DNA of 64,000 nt from NCBI RefSeq assembly GCF_003426735.1, contig NZ_QVON01000002.1, positions 868,001 through 932,000 of the forward strand. Reading direction: 5' to 3'. This document shows, in pieces, positions 18,215-26,875 of this stretch. The notes below the pieces were generated by a model. It did no database searches, was not told the origin of the DNA, and was given only the letters and a program-made list of their open reading frames with translations. Positions within the stretch are counted from its first letter, which is position 1, and each line of letters starts with the position of its first letter. The position numbers and the translations under genes were made by a program. Origin of the DNA: Arenibacter sp. P308M17 (GTDB lineage Bacteria; Bacteroidota; Bacteroidia; Flavobacteriales; Flavobacteriaceae).

Positions 18215-18614
18215 AGATGTATTTATTTAAGTCCAGATGTGTAATGGCCCCATGTGATTCGTGCGCCACTACCACTCCGTTTTTAATCACAAGCAACTGT
18301 GGGGATTCATGGACAACACCAAAAACATTACTGGTTTCATTGGAAACAGGCCGATATTGGTGCAGATCCAAATAATGAAGATCCAGACTATCTTTAGATA
18401 TATCATACCCCTCATTAAACCGGTTCATGACCATTCTACTTATCCCGCAGGTAGTAGAGTGCTTAAATATTACCTGAGGCCTGGCCTTGGACCTTTCCTT
18501 GATTATCGCTAGTTGATCTACGGACGCCAATGGGATCCATGGGGCCACCTTGGCAAGTTTTTTTTCACTTTCGCTATTATTTTCCTTTCCAAAAAGCCGA
18601 TTAAATATTCCCAT
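18213..18614 (-). CDS. ytxJ: YtxJ-like bacillithiol-system thioredoxin-fold protein
   Basis: 133 residues with a thioredoxin-like fold and a single reactive cysteine, Cys56, in FKHSTTCGISRMVM. This is the signature of the YtxJ family (monothiol bacilliredoxin-like, linked to bacillithiol metabolism). The rest of the fold is visible: LDLHYLDLHQYRPVSNETSN, then the cis-Pro segment HESPQLLVIKNGVVVAHESH. It probably removes bacillithiol from modified proteins in the cytosol. No bacillithiol synthesis gene is in this window. The stop codon lies inside the end of the palindromic repeat. The start follows from the conserved MGIFNRLFG beginning. Confidence 0.88.
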   Translation of the reverse strand: MGIFNRLFGKENNSESEKKLAKVAPWIPLASVDQLAIIKERSKARPQVIFKHSTTCGISRMVMNRFNEGYDISKDSLDLHYLDLHQYRPVSNETSNVFGVVHESPQLLVIKNGVVVAHESHGAITHLDLNKYI

Positions 18615-18779
18615 TTCGTAATTTTAGTATTAAGTCCAATAATTGTTGTTAACCTTACAAACTGCCGAATTGTCGTTAAAAACTACATATTAAAGGACAT
18701 TTTGTCGTGTTCAAAACAGTGGTAAGGTTGTTGTTTTAAGACTTCAAAAGTAATCAATAACACAAAAAAAATCAACTAT

Positions 18780-21380
18780 ATGAATTTTAATAACTTCACT
18801 ATAAAGTCGCAGGAAGCCATACAGCATGCGCAACAATTGGCGCAAGGCCTAGGCCACCAGCAAATAGAGAACGAGCATATTTTTAGGGCAATCTCCGAGG
18901 TGGAGGAAAACGTACTTCCGTTTATCCTTAAGAAATTGAACGTAAACACTACCTTATTGAACCAAATTTTGGAAAAGGAATTGGAAAGTTTTCCCAAGGT
19001 CTCGGGCGGCGAAATTATGTTGTCCCGGGAAGCCAATAAGACACTTACCGATGCAAGTATTATTGCCAAAGAAATGGCAGATGAATATGTCTCCATAGAG
19101 CACTTGTTGTTGGCAATTTTTAAATCCAAGAGCAAGATAGCCCAAATATTAAAGGATCAAGGGGTTAGCGAAAAAGACCTTAAGACCGCTATAAATGAGT
19201 TGAGAAAAGGGGGCAAGGTAACTTCCCAAAGTGCCGAGGACACCTACAATTCCTTGAACAAATATGCCAAAAATCTAAATGAGCTGGCAGATAGTGGAAA
19301 GCTGGACCCGGTTATAGGAAGGGATGAGGAAATTAGAAGGGTTTTACAGATCCTGTCACGTAGAACAAAAAACAACCCAATGTTGGTTGGGGAACCTGGT
19401 GTAGGTAAAACCGCGATTGCAGAAGGTTTGGCCCATAGAATTGTACAGGGCGACATCCCCGAGAACCTAAAGGATAAAACAATCTATTCCCTGGATATGG
19501 GCGCGTTAATTGCAGGTGCCAAATACAAAGGGGAATTTGAAGAGCGATTAAAAGCCGTTATCAAGGAGGTAACCTCTTCGGACGGGAACATTGTTCTCTT
19601 TATAGATGAGATCCATACCCTGGTCGGCGCCGGAGGCGGACAGGGTGCTATGGATGCGGCAAATATTCTTAAACCTGCACTGGCACGAGGGGAACTCCGG
19701 GCCATAGGTGCCACTACCCTGGATGAATATCAAAAATATTTTGAAAAGGACAAAGCCTTGGAGCGAAGGTTTCAGAAAGTGATAGTGGATGAACCCGACA
19801 CTGAAAGTGCCATATCCATTCTTAGGGGAATTAAAGAAAAGTACGAGGCGCACCATAAGGTTAGAATCAAGGACGAGGCCGTAATTGCGGCCGTTGAATT
19901 ATCACAACGCTATATTACCAATAGATTTTTACCGGACAAGGCCATAGACCTAATGGATGAGGCCGCTTCCAAGCTAAGGATGGAAATCAATTCCAAACCT
20001 GAGGAACTGGATGTATTGGATCGTAAAATAATGCAGTTGGAAATTGAAATAGAGGCCATAAAACGAGAGAACGATACTTCAAAACTAAAGGCCTTGAATG
20101 TGGACCTTGCCAATTTGAAGGAAGACCGAAATGAAATCTTTGCCAAATGGGAAAGCGAAAAGACGGTGGTGGACGATATCCAAAAAACAAGGAACGATAT
20201 TGAAAATTATAAATTGGAAGCCGAAAGGGCCGAACGTAACGGGGACTATGGAAAAGTGGCCGAAATAAGGTACGGCAAAATAAAGGAAGCCCAAGAACGG
20301 TTGGAAAAACTGGAAAGGGAACTGGAACATCAGCAACTTGGGGAAACCCTGATCAAGGAAGAGGTAACCAATGAGGACATCGCCGAAGTAGTAGCCAAAT
20401 GGACAGGTATCCCCGTTACAAAAATGCTACAAAGTGAAAGGGAAAAGTTATTAAAATTGGAAGATGTTCTCCACAAACGAGTGGTCGGGCAAGAAGAAGC
20501 CATACAGGCCGTTTCCGACGCCATACGAAGAAGTAGGGCCGGATTGCAGGACAGCAAAAGACCAATTGGCTCCTTCCTTTTCCTAGGGACTACAGGTGTA
20601 GGTAAGACAGAATTGGCCAAAACATTGGCCGACTATCTATTTGATGACGAAAATGCCATGACCAGGATCGATATGAGCGAATACCAAGAGCGCCATGCCG
20701 TAAGTAGACTGGTAGGTGCCCCTCCGGGATACGTTGGCTATGACGAAGGAGGCCAATTGACCGAGGCAGTGCGCAGAAGACCCTATTCCGTGGTCTTGCT
20801 CGATGAAATAGAAAAAGCGCACCCGGACACCTTTAACATCCTATTACAGGTATTGGATGAAGGCAGGTTAACGGACAACAAAGGCCGGGTGGCCGATTTT
20901 AAGAATTCCATCATCATCATGACCAGTAATATGGGAAGCCATATTATTCAGGAAAAGTTTGAGGCGAACAAAGATATCTATAGCGCCACTGAGGCTGCCA
21001 GGGTGGAAGTACTGGGACTATTGCGAAAAACGATAAGGCCAGAGTTCCTAAACCGTATAGACGATATTATCATGTTTACCCCTTTAAGCAAAAAGGATAT
21101 CAAAAAGATAGTGGTATTACAACTGGATCAGTTGAAAAAGTTGGTGGCCAAACAACAAATTACAATAGATGCAACTGATGAGGCCATAGATTATCTGGCC
21201 AACAAAGGATTTGATCCCCAATATGGTGCAAGACCCATAAAACGGGTAATTCAGAAAGAAGTATTGAACAATATTTCCAAAGAATTGTTAAGTGGTAAGA
21301 TCCATCCTGGTGGAATTCTTCTTATCGACTCCTTTGACGACCAACTGGTATTCAGAAATGAGAACGAACTGGCGAACTAA
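18780..21380 (+). CDS. clpB: ATP-dependent chaperone ClpB
   Basis: 866 residues, full length. A hexameric AAA+ disaggregase that works with DnaK. The N-domain (1-145) begins [19 protein letters not shown]. Nucleotide-binding domain 1 has Walker A GEPGVGKT (204-211) and the pore region [11 protein letters not shown]. The coiled-coil middle domain, which separates ClpB from ClpA/ClpC, spans about 400-525. Domain 2 has Walker A GTTGVGKT (603-610), the GYVGYDEGG pore loop and the C-terminal sensor 2 GARPIKR. The gene is monocistronic between ytxJ (divergent) and a strong terminator. No CIRCE or other heat-shock operator is visible in the 165-base upstream gap. Confidence 0.98.
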   Translation: MNFNNFTIKSQEAIQHAQQLAQGLGHQQIENEHIFRAISEVEENVLPFILKKLNVNTTLLNQILEKELESFPKVSGGEIMLSREANKTLTDASIIAKEMADEYVSIEHLLLAIFKSKSKIAQILKDQGVSEKDLKTAINELRKGGKVTSQSAEDTYNSLNKYAKNLNELADSGKLDPVIGRDEEIRRVLQILSRRTKNNPMLVGEPGVGKTAIAEGLAHRIVQGDIPENLKDKTIYSLDMGALIAGAKYKGEFEERLKAVIKEVTSSDGNIVLFIDEIHTLVGAGGGQGAMDAANILKPALARGELRAIGATTLDEYQKYFEKDKALERRFQKVIVDEPDTESAISILRGIKEKYEAHHKVRIKDEAVIAAVELSQRYITNRFLPDKAIDLMDEAASKLRMEINSKPEELDVLDRKIMQLEIEIEAIKRENDTSKLKALNVDLANLKEDRNEIFAKWESEKTVVDDIQKTRNDIENYKLEAERAERNGDYGKVAEIRYGKIKEAQERLEKLERELEHQQLGETLIKEEVTNEDIAEVVAKWTGIPVTKMLQSEREKLLKLEDVLHKRVVGQEEAIQAVSDAIRRSRAGLQDSKRPIGSFLFLGTTGVGKTELAKTLADYLFDDENAMTRIDMSEYQERHAVSRLVGAPPGYVGYDEGGQLTEAVRRRPYSVVLLDEIEKAHPDTFNILLQVLDEGRLTDNKGRVADFKNSIIIMTSNMGSHIIQEKFEANKDIYSATEAARVEVLGLLRKTIRPEFLNRIDDIIMFTPLSKKDIKKIVVLQLDQLKKLVAKQQITIDATDEAIDYLANKGFDPQYGARPIKRVIQKEVLNNISKELLSGKIHPGGILLIDSFDDQLVFRNENELAN

Positions 21381-21399
21381 AACGACCACCTTTTAAAAG

Positions 21400-21432
21400 G
21401 GGCATCCTGTTTATCATAGGATGCCCTTTTTT
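21400..21432 (+). terminator. intrinsic terminator of clpB
   Basis: GGGCATCCT (21400-21408) pairs with AGGATGCCC (21418-21426), followed by six T. Confidence 0.92.
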
Positions 21433-21491
21433 ATCAACAATATATACCATGCAGTATAAAATTTTTTATATTAGCATAAAACTGTAAGGAC

Positions 21492-22088
21492 ATGTCTACA
21501 AAAGCCGAGAGAACAACTGCCTATATCATTGAAACCGTTGCTCCAATTTTCAACAAACTCGGGTATGTTGGGACTAGCATGAGCGATCTTACAGAGGCAA
21601 CAGGCTTGACCAAGGGAGCCATCTACGGAAATTTTGAAAACAAAGATTCCTTGGCCCTTGCTGCCTTTGAATATAACAGCAAAAAACTCTTGGCTGAAAT
21701 AGACGATAAATTAAACTCCAACGGCACCTCCCTTCAAAAGCTCTTTGTGCTTACCAATTTCTACCGTCATTACGACTCTTTTATTGAGGAATTGGGCGGT
21801 TGCCCCATTTTGAATATTGGAATAGACGCCAATCACAATAATTCCCAACTGCTGGCCGCTACCAAGGAAACCATAAAGACCATAGAGGGAAAAATTGCCC
21901 TGGTCCTAGAAAATGGGCTGAACAACAATGAGCTTAGACTGCCCGTAACACCCCTTCAGTTTTCCAAACAACTATTTACAATGATCCAAGGAGCAGTGGC
22001 CATGGCCACTATAACGGGAGATAGAAAATACTTACTGAACACGGTGACCTACTTGGACCAATTAATTGTCCGGGAAATAAAAAAATAA
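21492..22088 (+). CDS. TetR-family transcription regulator
   Basis: 198 residues. The N-terminal helix-turn-helix is typical: IIETVAPIFNKLGYVGTSMS, then DLTEATGLTKGAIYGNFENK (about residues 12-52), ending in the GAIYGNFENKDSL recognition helix. The C-terminal ligand domain (about 80-198) has GGCPILNIGIDANHNN, resembling the TetR_C subgroup with a GCP-L motif. It probably represses a nearby or distant gene in response to a small molecule. No efflux gene is adjacent, so its target is unclear. An A/T-rich near-palindrome lies at about 21455-21470 between the clpB terminator and the start and could be its own operator. Confidence 0.93.
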   Translation: MSTKAERTTAYIIETVAPIFNKLGYVGTSMSDLTEATGLTKGAIYGNFENKDSLALAAFEYNSKKLLAEIDDKLNSNGTSLQKLFVLTNFYRHYDSFIEELGGCPILNIGIDANHNNSQLLAATKETIKTIEGKIALVLENGLNNNELRLPVTPLQFSKQLFTMIQGAVAMATITGDRKYLLNTVTYLDQLIVREIKK

Positions 22089-22330
22089 TTGAACTCGTTT
22101 AAACTTTTTGGATTGAAGCGAAAATTAGACATTTTTTGCCCAATTTGAAGACTTTTTTGAGTTGCATAGCATCGCTACGGAAAGAAAAAAAGACAGGACG
22201 GAGCGCCTAAAAATAACCCTGTGGGTTATTTTAGCGAACGGGCCGGCTTGCGCAAGAGTGAAAAAGAGCAATTCCTGCCCGTACCGGATAAGGCGGGTTT
22301 TAGCCAATTAAAAAGTTTAACGAGTTCATT
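22089..22330. repeat. inverted-repeat-bounded structured intergenic element
   Basis: Fills the whole gap between the convergent tetR and PorP-like genes. Its ends are near-perfect inverted repeats: GAACTCGTTTAAACTTTTT (22091-22109) against AAAAAGTTTAACGAGTTC (22310-22327), differing by one base. A strong inner hairpin spans 22204-22236 (CTAAAAATAACCC, loop TGT, GGGTTATTTTAG). The interior is more G/C-rich than usual gaps here. Three bases (ATT) abut both ends, too short to be a convincing target duplication. It could be a non-autonomous mobile element, a large bidirectional terminator or a structured RNA. No convincing protein is encoded. Confidence 0.75.
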
Positions 22331-22336
22331 GTCCGA

Positions 22337-23974
22337 TTACTCCCCTATTATCCTAAATATCCAGGTTCTTTCGGCGTATTTACCATTAAAATTATTATCC
22401 CTTGCCACTTCCGCTTCTCCCAAGGTATCGAACCTTTCCAAATACACATAGTCCCATTTGGTCTTTTCCAAATAGAAAAACTTGGCATCGATTCCTTTCT
22501 TTTTAAGGCCCTCCACAAAAATATCGCGATATCTGGAGGTACCGTAAACATTGCCTATAAGATAAAATCCGGCTTTCTGGCCCTCCAGTTTGTCCACTTC
22601 CTCATAATGGCCCTTTGTAATCGCCCTGCCCGCCTTTTTCCTGGCAGCCATCATATCCAGATCATCCTGGATTTTCTTGGCCAATGCCAGTTCCATAGCT
22701 TTTATGGAATCCAATCTTTGCTTTTCCTTTATCCGGACAGCCATCGCCAAAGCCTCGGCTTCCTGTTCTTCCTTCAATCTTTTTGCCTCGGCCAATTCTT
22801 CCGCCATTCTTAATTCTTCGGCAATCGCTTTCTTCGTGCTGCCCTTAACGCGCTTTTGTTTTTTGGCTTTTTTTAATGCTTTTTTCTCGGCTAGGGCCTC
22901 TGTCTTACTAATTTCTTTCTGTATTTTCCTTTCTTCATTTATACGATCCCTAGCTTCCGGTATACGATCCCTAGCTTCCGGTTCCGTAGCCACCTCCGGT
23001 TTCCCATGTTCCACCGGCGTCTCATCCACGTGAAAACCTACTACCTTTTTTCGGGTATCGGGACTACCCAGGGTATAGGCCGCAATTATTTCAAAGGTGG
23101 GATCCTGATCCTTAACATCTGCATCCAAGCCATATTCTATTAGGGCCCCCAATGACAAATGCTTGAAAAATCTACCGCCCAGACCACCGGATATACCGTA
23201 AAAACTATTATACCCCCCTTGCAGCCAAAATTTATTGGAGGACAACAATGCATTTAGCCCCAGTTGCGTATCCCCGTAGGGCACAGATTTTACATATATC
23301 ATGGGGAGAAGATATGCATTGTCCGTCCCAGCGAACAGACTAATGGGAAATCTATAATCTACCATTCCCATGTAGATTTTTTCATCGGATCCGGAAGCAC
23401 TGGTATTCGTGGAAAAATTATAATCAAATAAATTTTCGGCCGTAAAGCCCACACTGAAACCATCTACCGAAAATCGAACACCCGGTGCAAATTGCATGAT
23501 AAATGCATTTTTGGACAACTCCAACTGTGGCAATGAAATTTCAGGATTTGGATTATATCTGTCGTCCGCAATTACACTATTAAAACCAAAAACATTCAAG
23601 CCAACGGACAATTGCATATTATTGTTAAAACTGAAGGCGTAGGCATAGTTGATCACTCCACCGGTATTTAAAAACACTCCAGTATTGTTTTGGATAAAAC
23701 CGGCGCCTATAGAGGAACGGGTATTTATTTTTCTGGAATAATTTAAGAAAATGGAAGTAGGGTCACTATCTATGGCCTGCCATTGATACCTGGTCCACCA
23801 TGCAATGGACTCAGGATTGTTCCTGTCCAATGAAAAAACCGGATTGAACAAACTGGCATTGAATTCGGTCAAACTGTGCTGCCTAAGGTCGGTTGGAACG
23901 GCAACTTCTTGGGCACGCGAAAAGAATACCGCAAGTAAAATAGTATATATAGCGTACTTTTTATCCATATACAA
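22337..23974 (-). CDS. PorP/SprF-family outer membrane protein with SPOR-like C-terminal domain
   Basis: 545 residues in three parts. After a signal peptide (start MYMDKKYAIYTILLAVFFSRA; Met3 is an equally good start) residues about 25-305 form a PorP/SprF beta-barrel: LRQHSLTEFNASLFNPVFSL, then strands such as SIGAGFIQNNTGVFLNTGGV and the terminal SLGALIEYGLDAD. Such proteins partner type IX secretion or gliding surface proteins. Residues about 310-455 are a very charged coiled-coil rich in Glu, Lys and Ala, including a perfect 21-base (7-residue) duplication. The last 80 residues (GFYLIGNVYGTSRYRDIFVE to FRIIGE) look like a SPOR peptidoglycan-binding domain. This would tie an outer membrane barrel to the cell wall. 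The joining of domains is seen; the role is inferred. Confidence 0.85.
   Translation of the reverse strand: MYMDKKYAIYTILLAVFFSRAQEVAVPTDLRQHSLTEFNASLFNPVFSLDRNNPESIAWWTRYQWQAIDSDPTSIFLNYSRKINTRSSIGAGFIQNNTGVFLNTGGVINYAYAFSFNNNMQLSVGLNVFGFNSVIADDRYNPNPEISLPQLELSKNAFIMQFAPGVRFSVDGFSVGFTAENLFDYNFSTNTSASGSDEKIYMGMVDYRFPISLFAGTDNAYLLPMIYVKSVPYGDTQLGLNALLSSNKFWLQGGYNSFYGISGGLGGRFFKHLSLGALIEYGLDADVKDQDPTFEIIAAYTLGSPDTRKKVVGFHVDETPVEHGKPEVATEPEARDRIPEARDRINEERKIQKEISKTEALAEKKALKKAKKQKRVKGSTKKAIAEELRMAEELAEAKRLKEEQEAEALAMAVRIKEKQRLDSIKAMELALAKKIQDDLDMMAARKKAGRAITKGHYEEVDKLEGQKAGFYLIGNVYGTSRYRDIFVEGLKKKGIDAKFFYLEKTKWDYVYLERFDTLGEAEVARDNNFNGKYAERTWIFRIIGE
22940..22981 (-). repeat. perfect 21-base tandem duplication inside the PorP-like gene
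   Basis: Two identical 21-base units (22940-22960 and 22961-22981) encode the heptad EARDRIP twice in the coiled-coil linker. Identity at every base indicates a recent in-frame duplication. Confidence 0.95.
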
Positions 23975-24063
23975 AAGAACAAAAAACTATGGGTACTGCA
24001 TACTATTTTACTGTAATTTTAGTTACTTTACAGGGAGAACCGAACACCAAAATAGAATTGACC

Positions 24064-24594
24064 ATGAAACACCTTCAACTGCTATTGATGCTTTCCTTGA
24101 CCATCGGTCTTATGTCCTGCAAGGAAGATCCGAAGTTACCCATGGAAATGGCAGAAGATTCTATTTCGACCTATTATTTTATAAGACATGCGGAAAAAGA
24201 TCGCAGCGATCCCGAAAACCTAGATCCTGAACTAAATCAGGACGGGCTTGGACGGGCCATACGCTGGGCAGAAGTTTTTGACCCTGTTGCCCTGGATGCC
24301 ATATACATCACCGATTTTGAAAGAACCGCAATGACCGCCGCGCCCACTTCCGTAAAAAAAGAAATTACCCCCCAATACTATGACCCCAAGGCAATCAATA
24401 TCGAGGAATTTAAAAGTTTAAATCTGGGCAAAAACGTTCTTGTTGTTGGACATAGCAATACTACTCCGGAGTTTGTCAATCTCATGTTGGGAGAAGAAAA
24501 ATATGTTCAAATGGACGATTATGACAATAGCAGCCTGTTTATTGTGCGGATCATAAATGGAAAAGCCACCGATATTAGGCTAAAAATGGACTAG
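24064..24594 (+). CDS. histidine phosphatase family (phosphoglycerate mutase-like) lipoprotein
   Basis: 176 residues from the ATG at 24064, which begins a lipoprotein signal (MKHLQLLLMLSLTIGLMSC, Cys19). An open frame continues upstream to 23989, but that start would bury the signal. The catalytic motif YYFIRHAEK carries Arg41-His42, and the second histidine is His130 in VLVVGHSNT. The protein is short, like SixA/PhoE-type members, and probably a periplasmic phosphatase of unknown substrate. It is divergent from the PorP-like gene and its stop is three bases from the stop of the convergent DUF6503-like gene. Confidence 0.88.
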   Translation: MKHLQLLLMLSLTIGLMSCKEDPKLPMEMAEDSISTYYFIRHAEKDRSDPENLDPELNQDGLGRAIRWAEVFDPVALDAIYITDFERTAMTAAPTSVKKEITPQYYDPKAINIEEFKSLNLGKNVLVVGHSNTTPEFVNLMLGEEKYVQMDDYDNSSLFIVRIINGKATDIRLKMD

Positions 24595-24597
24595 GCC

Positions 24598-25344
24598 CTA
24601 ATTGGACGCTTTCACGGAAATATCTTCCAATACTATTTTGGAGAATAGTTTCAATTTATTTCTTTCATAAAGTTGCTCCACATCATTAAATGTAGTCCCT
24701 TCCAAGGAAGCCCCATAATTTTCATAATCCACAAAACGGATACCACCTACAAAACGCTCATTATAAGCTGCCCTAAAACGGATCCCACCTCCGTCCACAT
24801 AAAACTTATATGCCAAGTAGTCCGGTTTAAAGGTCTCTTTGTTAAACCAATACAGATAAATATCCTCATAATCCTTTCCTCCGCCTTGCCGATCAAAAGT
24901 TACCTTTATCTTATAATACTCCTTGTTCCTTATCGTAACTTCGCCCAATAACTCCTTATTGACGGCTGCATCGTTCAGCCCGTATGGCAAGTAAGCAAAA
25001 TAATGTACGGAGTTCACGGAATTTGAGTACAAATTGGCAATGGAATCCTTTAAGGGTACCAAACTATCGTTTACGAACCGTTTAAACCCCTGGTCACCTT
25101 TCACATCTACTACCTTGGTAGAGTCCGTGTATGCGATACGTTTTAATATTCTACCACCGTTTTTCCATTCAGAGGCATATTGATAATTCCGAAATTTATA
25201 GAAAATATCATTGGTGGTATACTGCTCCCCGCCACATGCAGAAATGGACCTGTCCACTATTTCCTGGGCAGAAAGAGTGGCCTGCACTTTCTCCTTACAT
25301 GAAGCAACCACAAAAACAACGGCTAAAAGGTATATTACTTTCAT
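24598..25344 (-). CDS. DUF6503-like lipoprotein
   Basis: 248 residues with a lipoprotein signal (MKVIYLLAVVFVVASC, Cys16). After the signal comes LSAQEIVDRSISACGGE, a segment found at the start of many Bacteroidota proteins with a LolA-like half-barrel, and later strands such as DYEDIYLYWFNKETFKPDYL and GGIRFVDYENYGA. This matches what I recall of DUF6503 proteins; the assignment is by memory of the pattern. Probably a periplasmic protein that binds a lipid or hydrophobic ligand. Convergent with the phosphatase gene and divergent from smpB. Confidence 0.75.
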   Translation of the reverse strand: MKVIYLLAVVFVVASCKEKVQATLSAQEIVDRSISACGGEQYTTNDIFYKFRNYQYASEWKNGGRILKRIAYTDSTKVVDVKGDQGFKRFVNDSLVPLKDSIANLYSNSVNSVHYFAYLPYGLNDAAVNKELLGEVTIRNKEYYKIKVTFDRQGGGKDYEDIYLYWFNKETFKPDYLAYKFYVDGGGIRFRAAYNERFVGGIRFVDYENYGASLEGTTFNDVEQLYERNKLKLFSKIVLEDISVKASN

Positions 25345-25466
25345 TTATAAACTTTTCCCATTAATCGTAATGCTTCCCCTTACATTACAAAAAAAATTGA
25401 TTTATATCCAAAAAAATTAATACTATTATGTACTTATGACCTGATGGTCAATCGGATAATTGTTTC

Positions 25467-25474
25467 TATTTTTG
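25467..25474 (+). promoter_or_regulatory. candidate -7 element of smpB (TATTTTTG)
   Basis: Exact TAnnTTTG match ending nine bases before the chosen smpB ATG, which would place the transcription start at or next to the start codon (leaderless or nearly so). Confidence 0.45.
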
Positions 25475-25482
25475 TCCAACAT

Positions 25483-25944
25483 ATGCAGAAAAAAGTAAAT
25501 ATAAAGAACAAAAGGGCCCGATTCGATTACGAGTTACTGGACACCTATACGGCCGGTATTGTTTTGTCCGGTACCGAGATTAAATCCATTAGGGAGAGCA
25601 AGGCTTCCATTTCGGAAAGCTTTTGTGAGTTTAACGACCTGGGAGAGTTGTTCGTAATCAACATGCAGGTAGATGAATATTCCCATGGCACCCACTACAA
25701 CCACAAACCCAAGGCAGAGCGAAAACTACTACTCAACCGTGGTGAACTAAAAAAACTGGAAAAAGAAGTAAAAAATTCAGGTCTGACCATAATTCCCTTA
25801 AATCTTTTTATGAACGATAGGGGCTTGGCCAAAATAAACATCGCATTGGCCAAGGGTAAAAAACTCTATGACAAGCGTGAGACCATCAAAGATCGCGACA
25901 ACAAGAAAAACTTGGACAGGATTAAAAAAAGCTTCAACAATTAG
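25483..25944 (+). CDS. smpB: SsrA-binding protein SmpB
   Basis: 153 residues from the ATG at 25483 (MQKKVNIKNKRARFDYELLD), the length and N-terminus expected for the family. The open frame extends 39 bases upstream, but that part contains the likely promoter and does not resemble SmpB. Family marks: ARFDYELLDTYTAGIVLSGT, EIKSIRESKASISES, MQVDEYSHGTHYNHKPKAER and the basic tail KGKKLYDKRETIKDRDNKK. It delivers tmRNA to stalled ribosomes. The ssrA gene itself is not in the window. Its stop is nine bases from the stop of the convergent pcm gene. Confidence 0.97.
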   Translation: MQKKVNIKNKRARFDYELLDTYTAGIVLSGTEIKSIRESKASISESFCEFNDLGELFVINMQVDEYSHGTHYNHKPKAERKLLLNRGELKKLEKEVKNSGLTIIPLNLFMNDRGLAKINIALAKGKKLYDKRETIKDRDNKKNLDRIKKSFNN

Positions 25945-25952
25945 AACATCCC

Positions 25953-26615
25953 TTAATTCTTATTCTCCAATAAAGGCACAAACCTAAAGGATCCCAATTC
26001 CTTTTTCTCAAATTCTTTGGCAGATTTCCGAACAAACAACGTCATGATCTGCTCGTCCGTCCCTACCGGGATCACCAACCTGCCGCCTACCTTCAGTTGG
26101 GCAAGTAAAGGATTTGGTACAAAGGGGGCCCCGGCGGTTACTATAATACTATCAAACGGCGCCTCTTCTGGCAATCCCTTATACCCATCCCCAAATATTA
26201 CTTTTTTGGGGCTATATCCCATCTTTTTAAAAAAAATACTGGTCTTCTTAAATAGTTCCAACTGACGCTCAATAGTATATACTTTTGCCTTTAACTTTAA
26301 TAAAACCGCAGTTTGATACCCACTACCCGTTCCTATTTCCAAAACCTTGTGATCTGGACGTACCTGTAATAGCTCGGTCTGAAAGGCCACCGTGTAAGGC
26401 TGGGAAATGGTTTGGTCCGCCCCAATAGGAAAAGCTTTGTCCTGATATGCATGATCCTCAAAACTGCTATCCAGAAATAAGTGTCTTGGAACGGCCCGGA
26501 TAGCCTCCAATACGGAATTGTCCACAATCCCCTTCCCCGAAAGAAGGTCTGCCAATTTATTGCGCATTCCCCTATGTTTTAATGTATCTTTCAATTGTTT
26601 GGTTTTGGAGGACAA
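25953..26615 (-). CDS. pcm: protein-L-isoaspartate O-methyltransferase
   Basis: 220 residues. A SAM-dependent methyltransferase that starts the repair of isoaspartyl residues in damaged proteins. Marks are VPRHLFLDSSFEDHAYQD, the substrate-side GADQTISQPYTVAFQTELL, motif I VLEIGTGSGYQTAVL and the SPKKVIFGDGYKG / IIVTAGAP segments. A start at Met17 (MRNKLADLL) is also possible. Cytosolic. Convergent with smpB. Confidence 0.96.
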   Translation of the reverse strand: MSSKTKQLKDTLKHRGMRNKLADLLSGKGIVDNSVLEAIRAVPRHLFLDSSFEDHAYQDKAFPIGADQTISQPYTVAFQTELLQVRPDHKVLEIGTGSGYQTAVLLKLKAKVYTIERQLELFKKTSIFFKKMGYSPKKVIFGDGYKGLPEEAPFDSIIVTAGAPFVPNPLLAQLKVGGRLVIPVGTDEQIMTLFVRKSAKEFEKKELGSFRFVPLLENKN

Positions 26616-26851
26616 AGTTAAAAAACGTAAAACTTAAAATGAAGAAATAAAAAAATTACATGCCGCAATCTAATCTATTCTTTTATCCTAAGGTAAATTT
26701 GAACCAGATTTCTTTAGGAATGGGAATTCTAATTCAATAATCTACTTTATTGTTTTTATCCTATTTTTAGCACCTGGCATTGTTGACAAAAAAGAGGGGA
26801 TACAACACTTAACTTTTATTTTTTAAGCCCCCTAAACTTGCAAACTATCCT

Positions 26852-26859
26852 TATTTTTG
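26852..26859 (+). promoter_or_regulatory. candidate -7 element (TATTTTTG) heading the 26.8-33.3 kb gene run
   Basis: Exact TAnnTTTG match 16 bases before the ATG of the Gfo/Idh gene. The remaining upstream gap (26616-26851) is A/T-rich and shows no gene. Confidence 0.45.
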
Positions 26860-26875
26860 AGGAAAATATATACAT

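Noticed and set aside
22125-22307. A 60-codon minus-strand frame inside the 22.1 kb element
   Set aside because: It crosses the internal hairpin, lacks a plausible start context and has a composition explained by the repeat structure.
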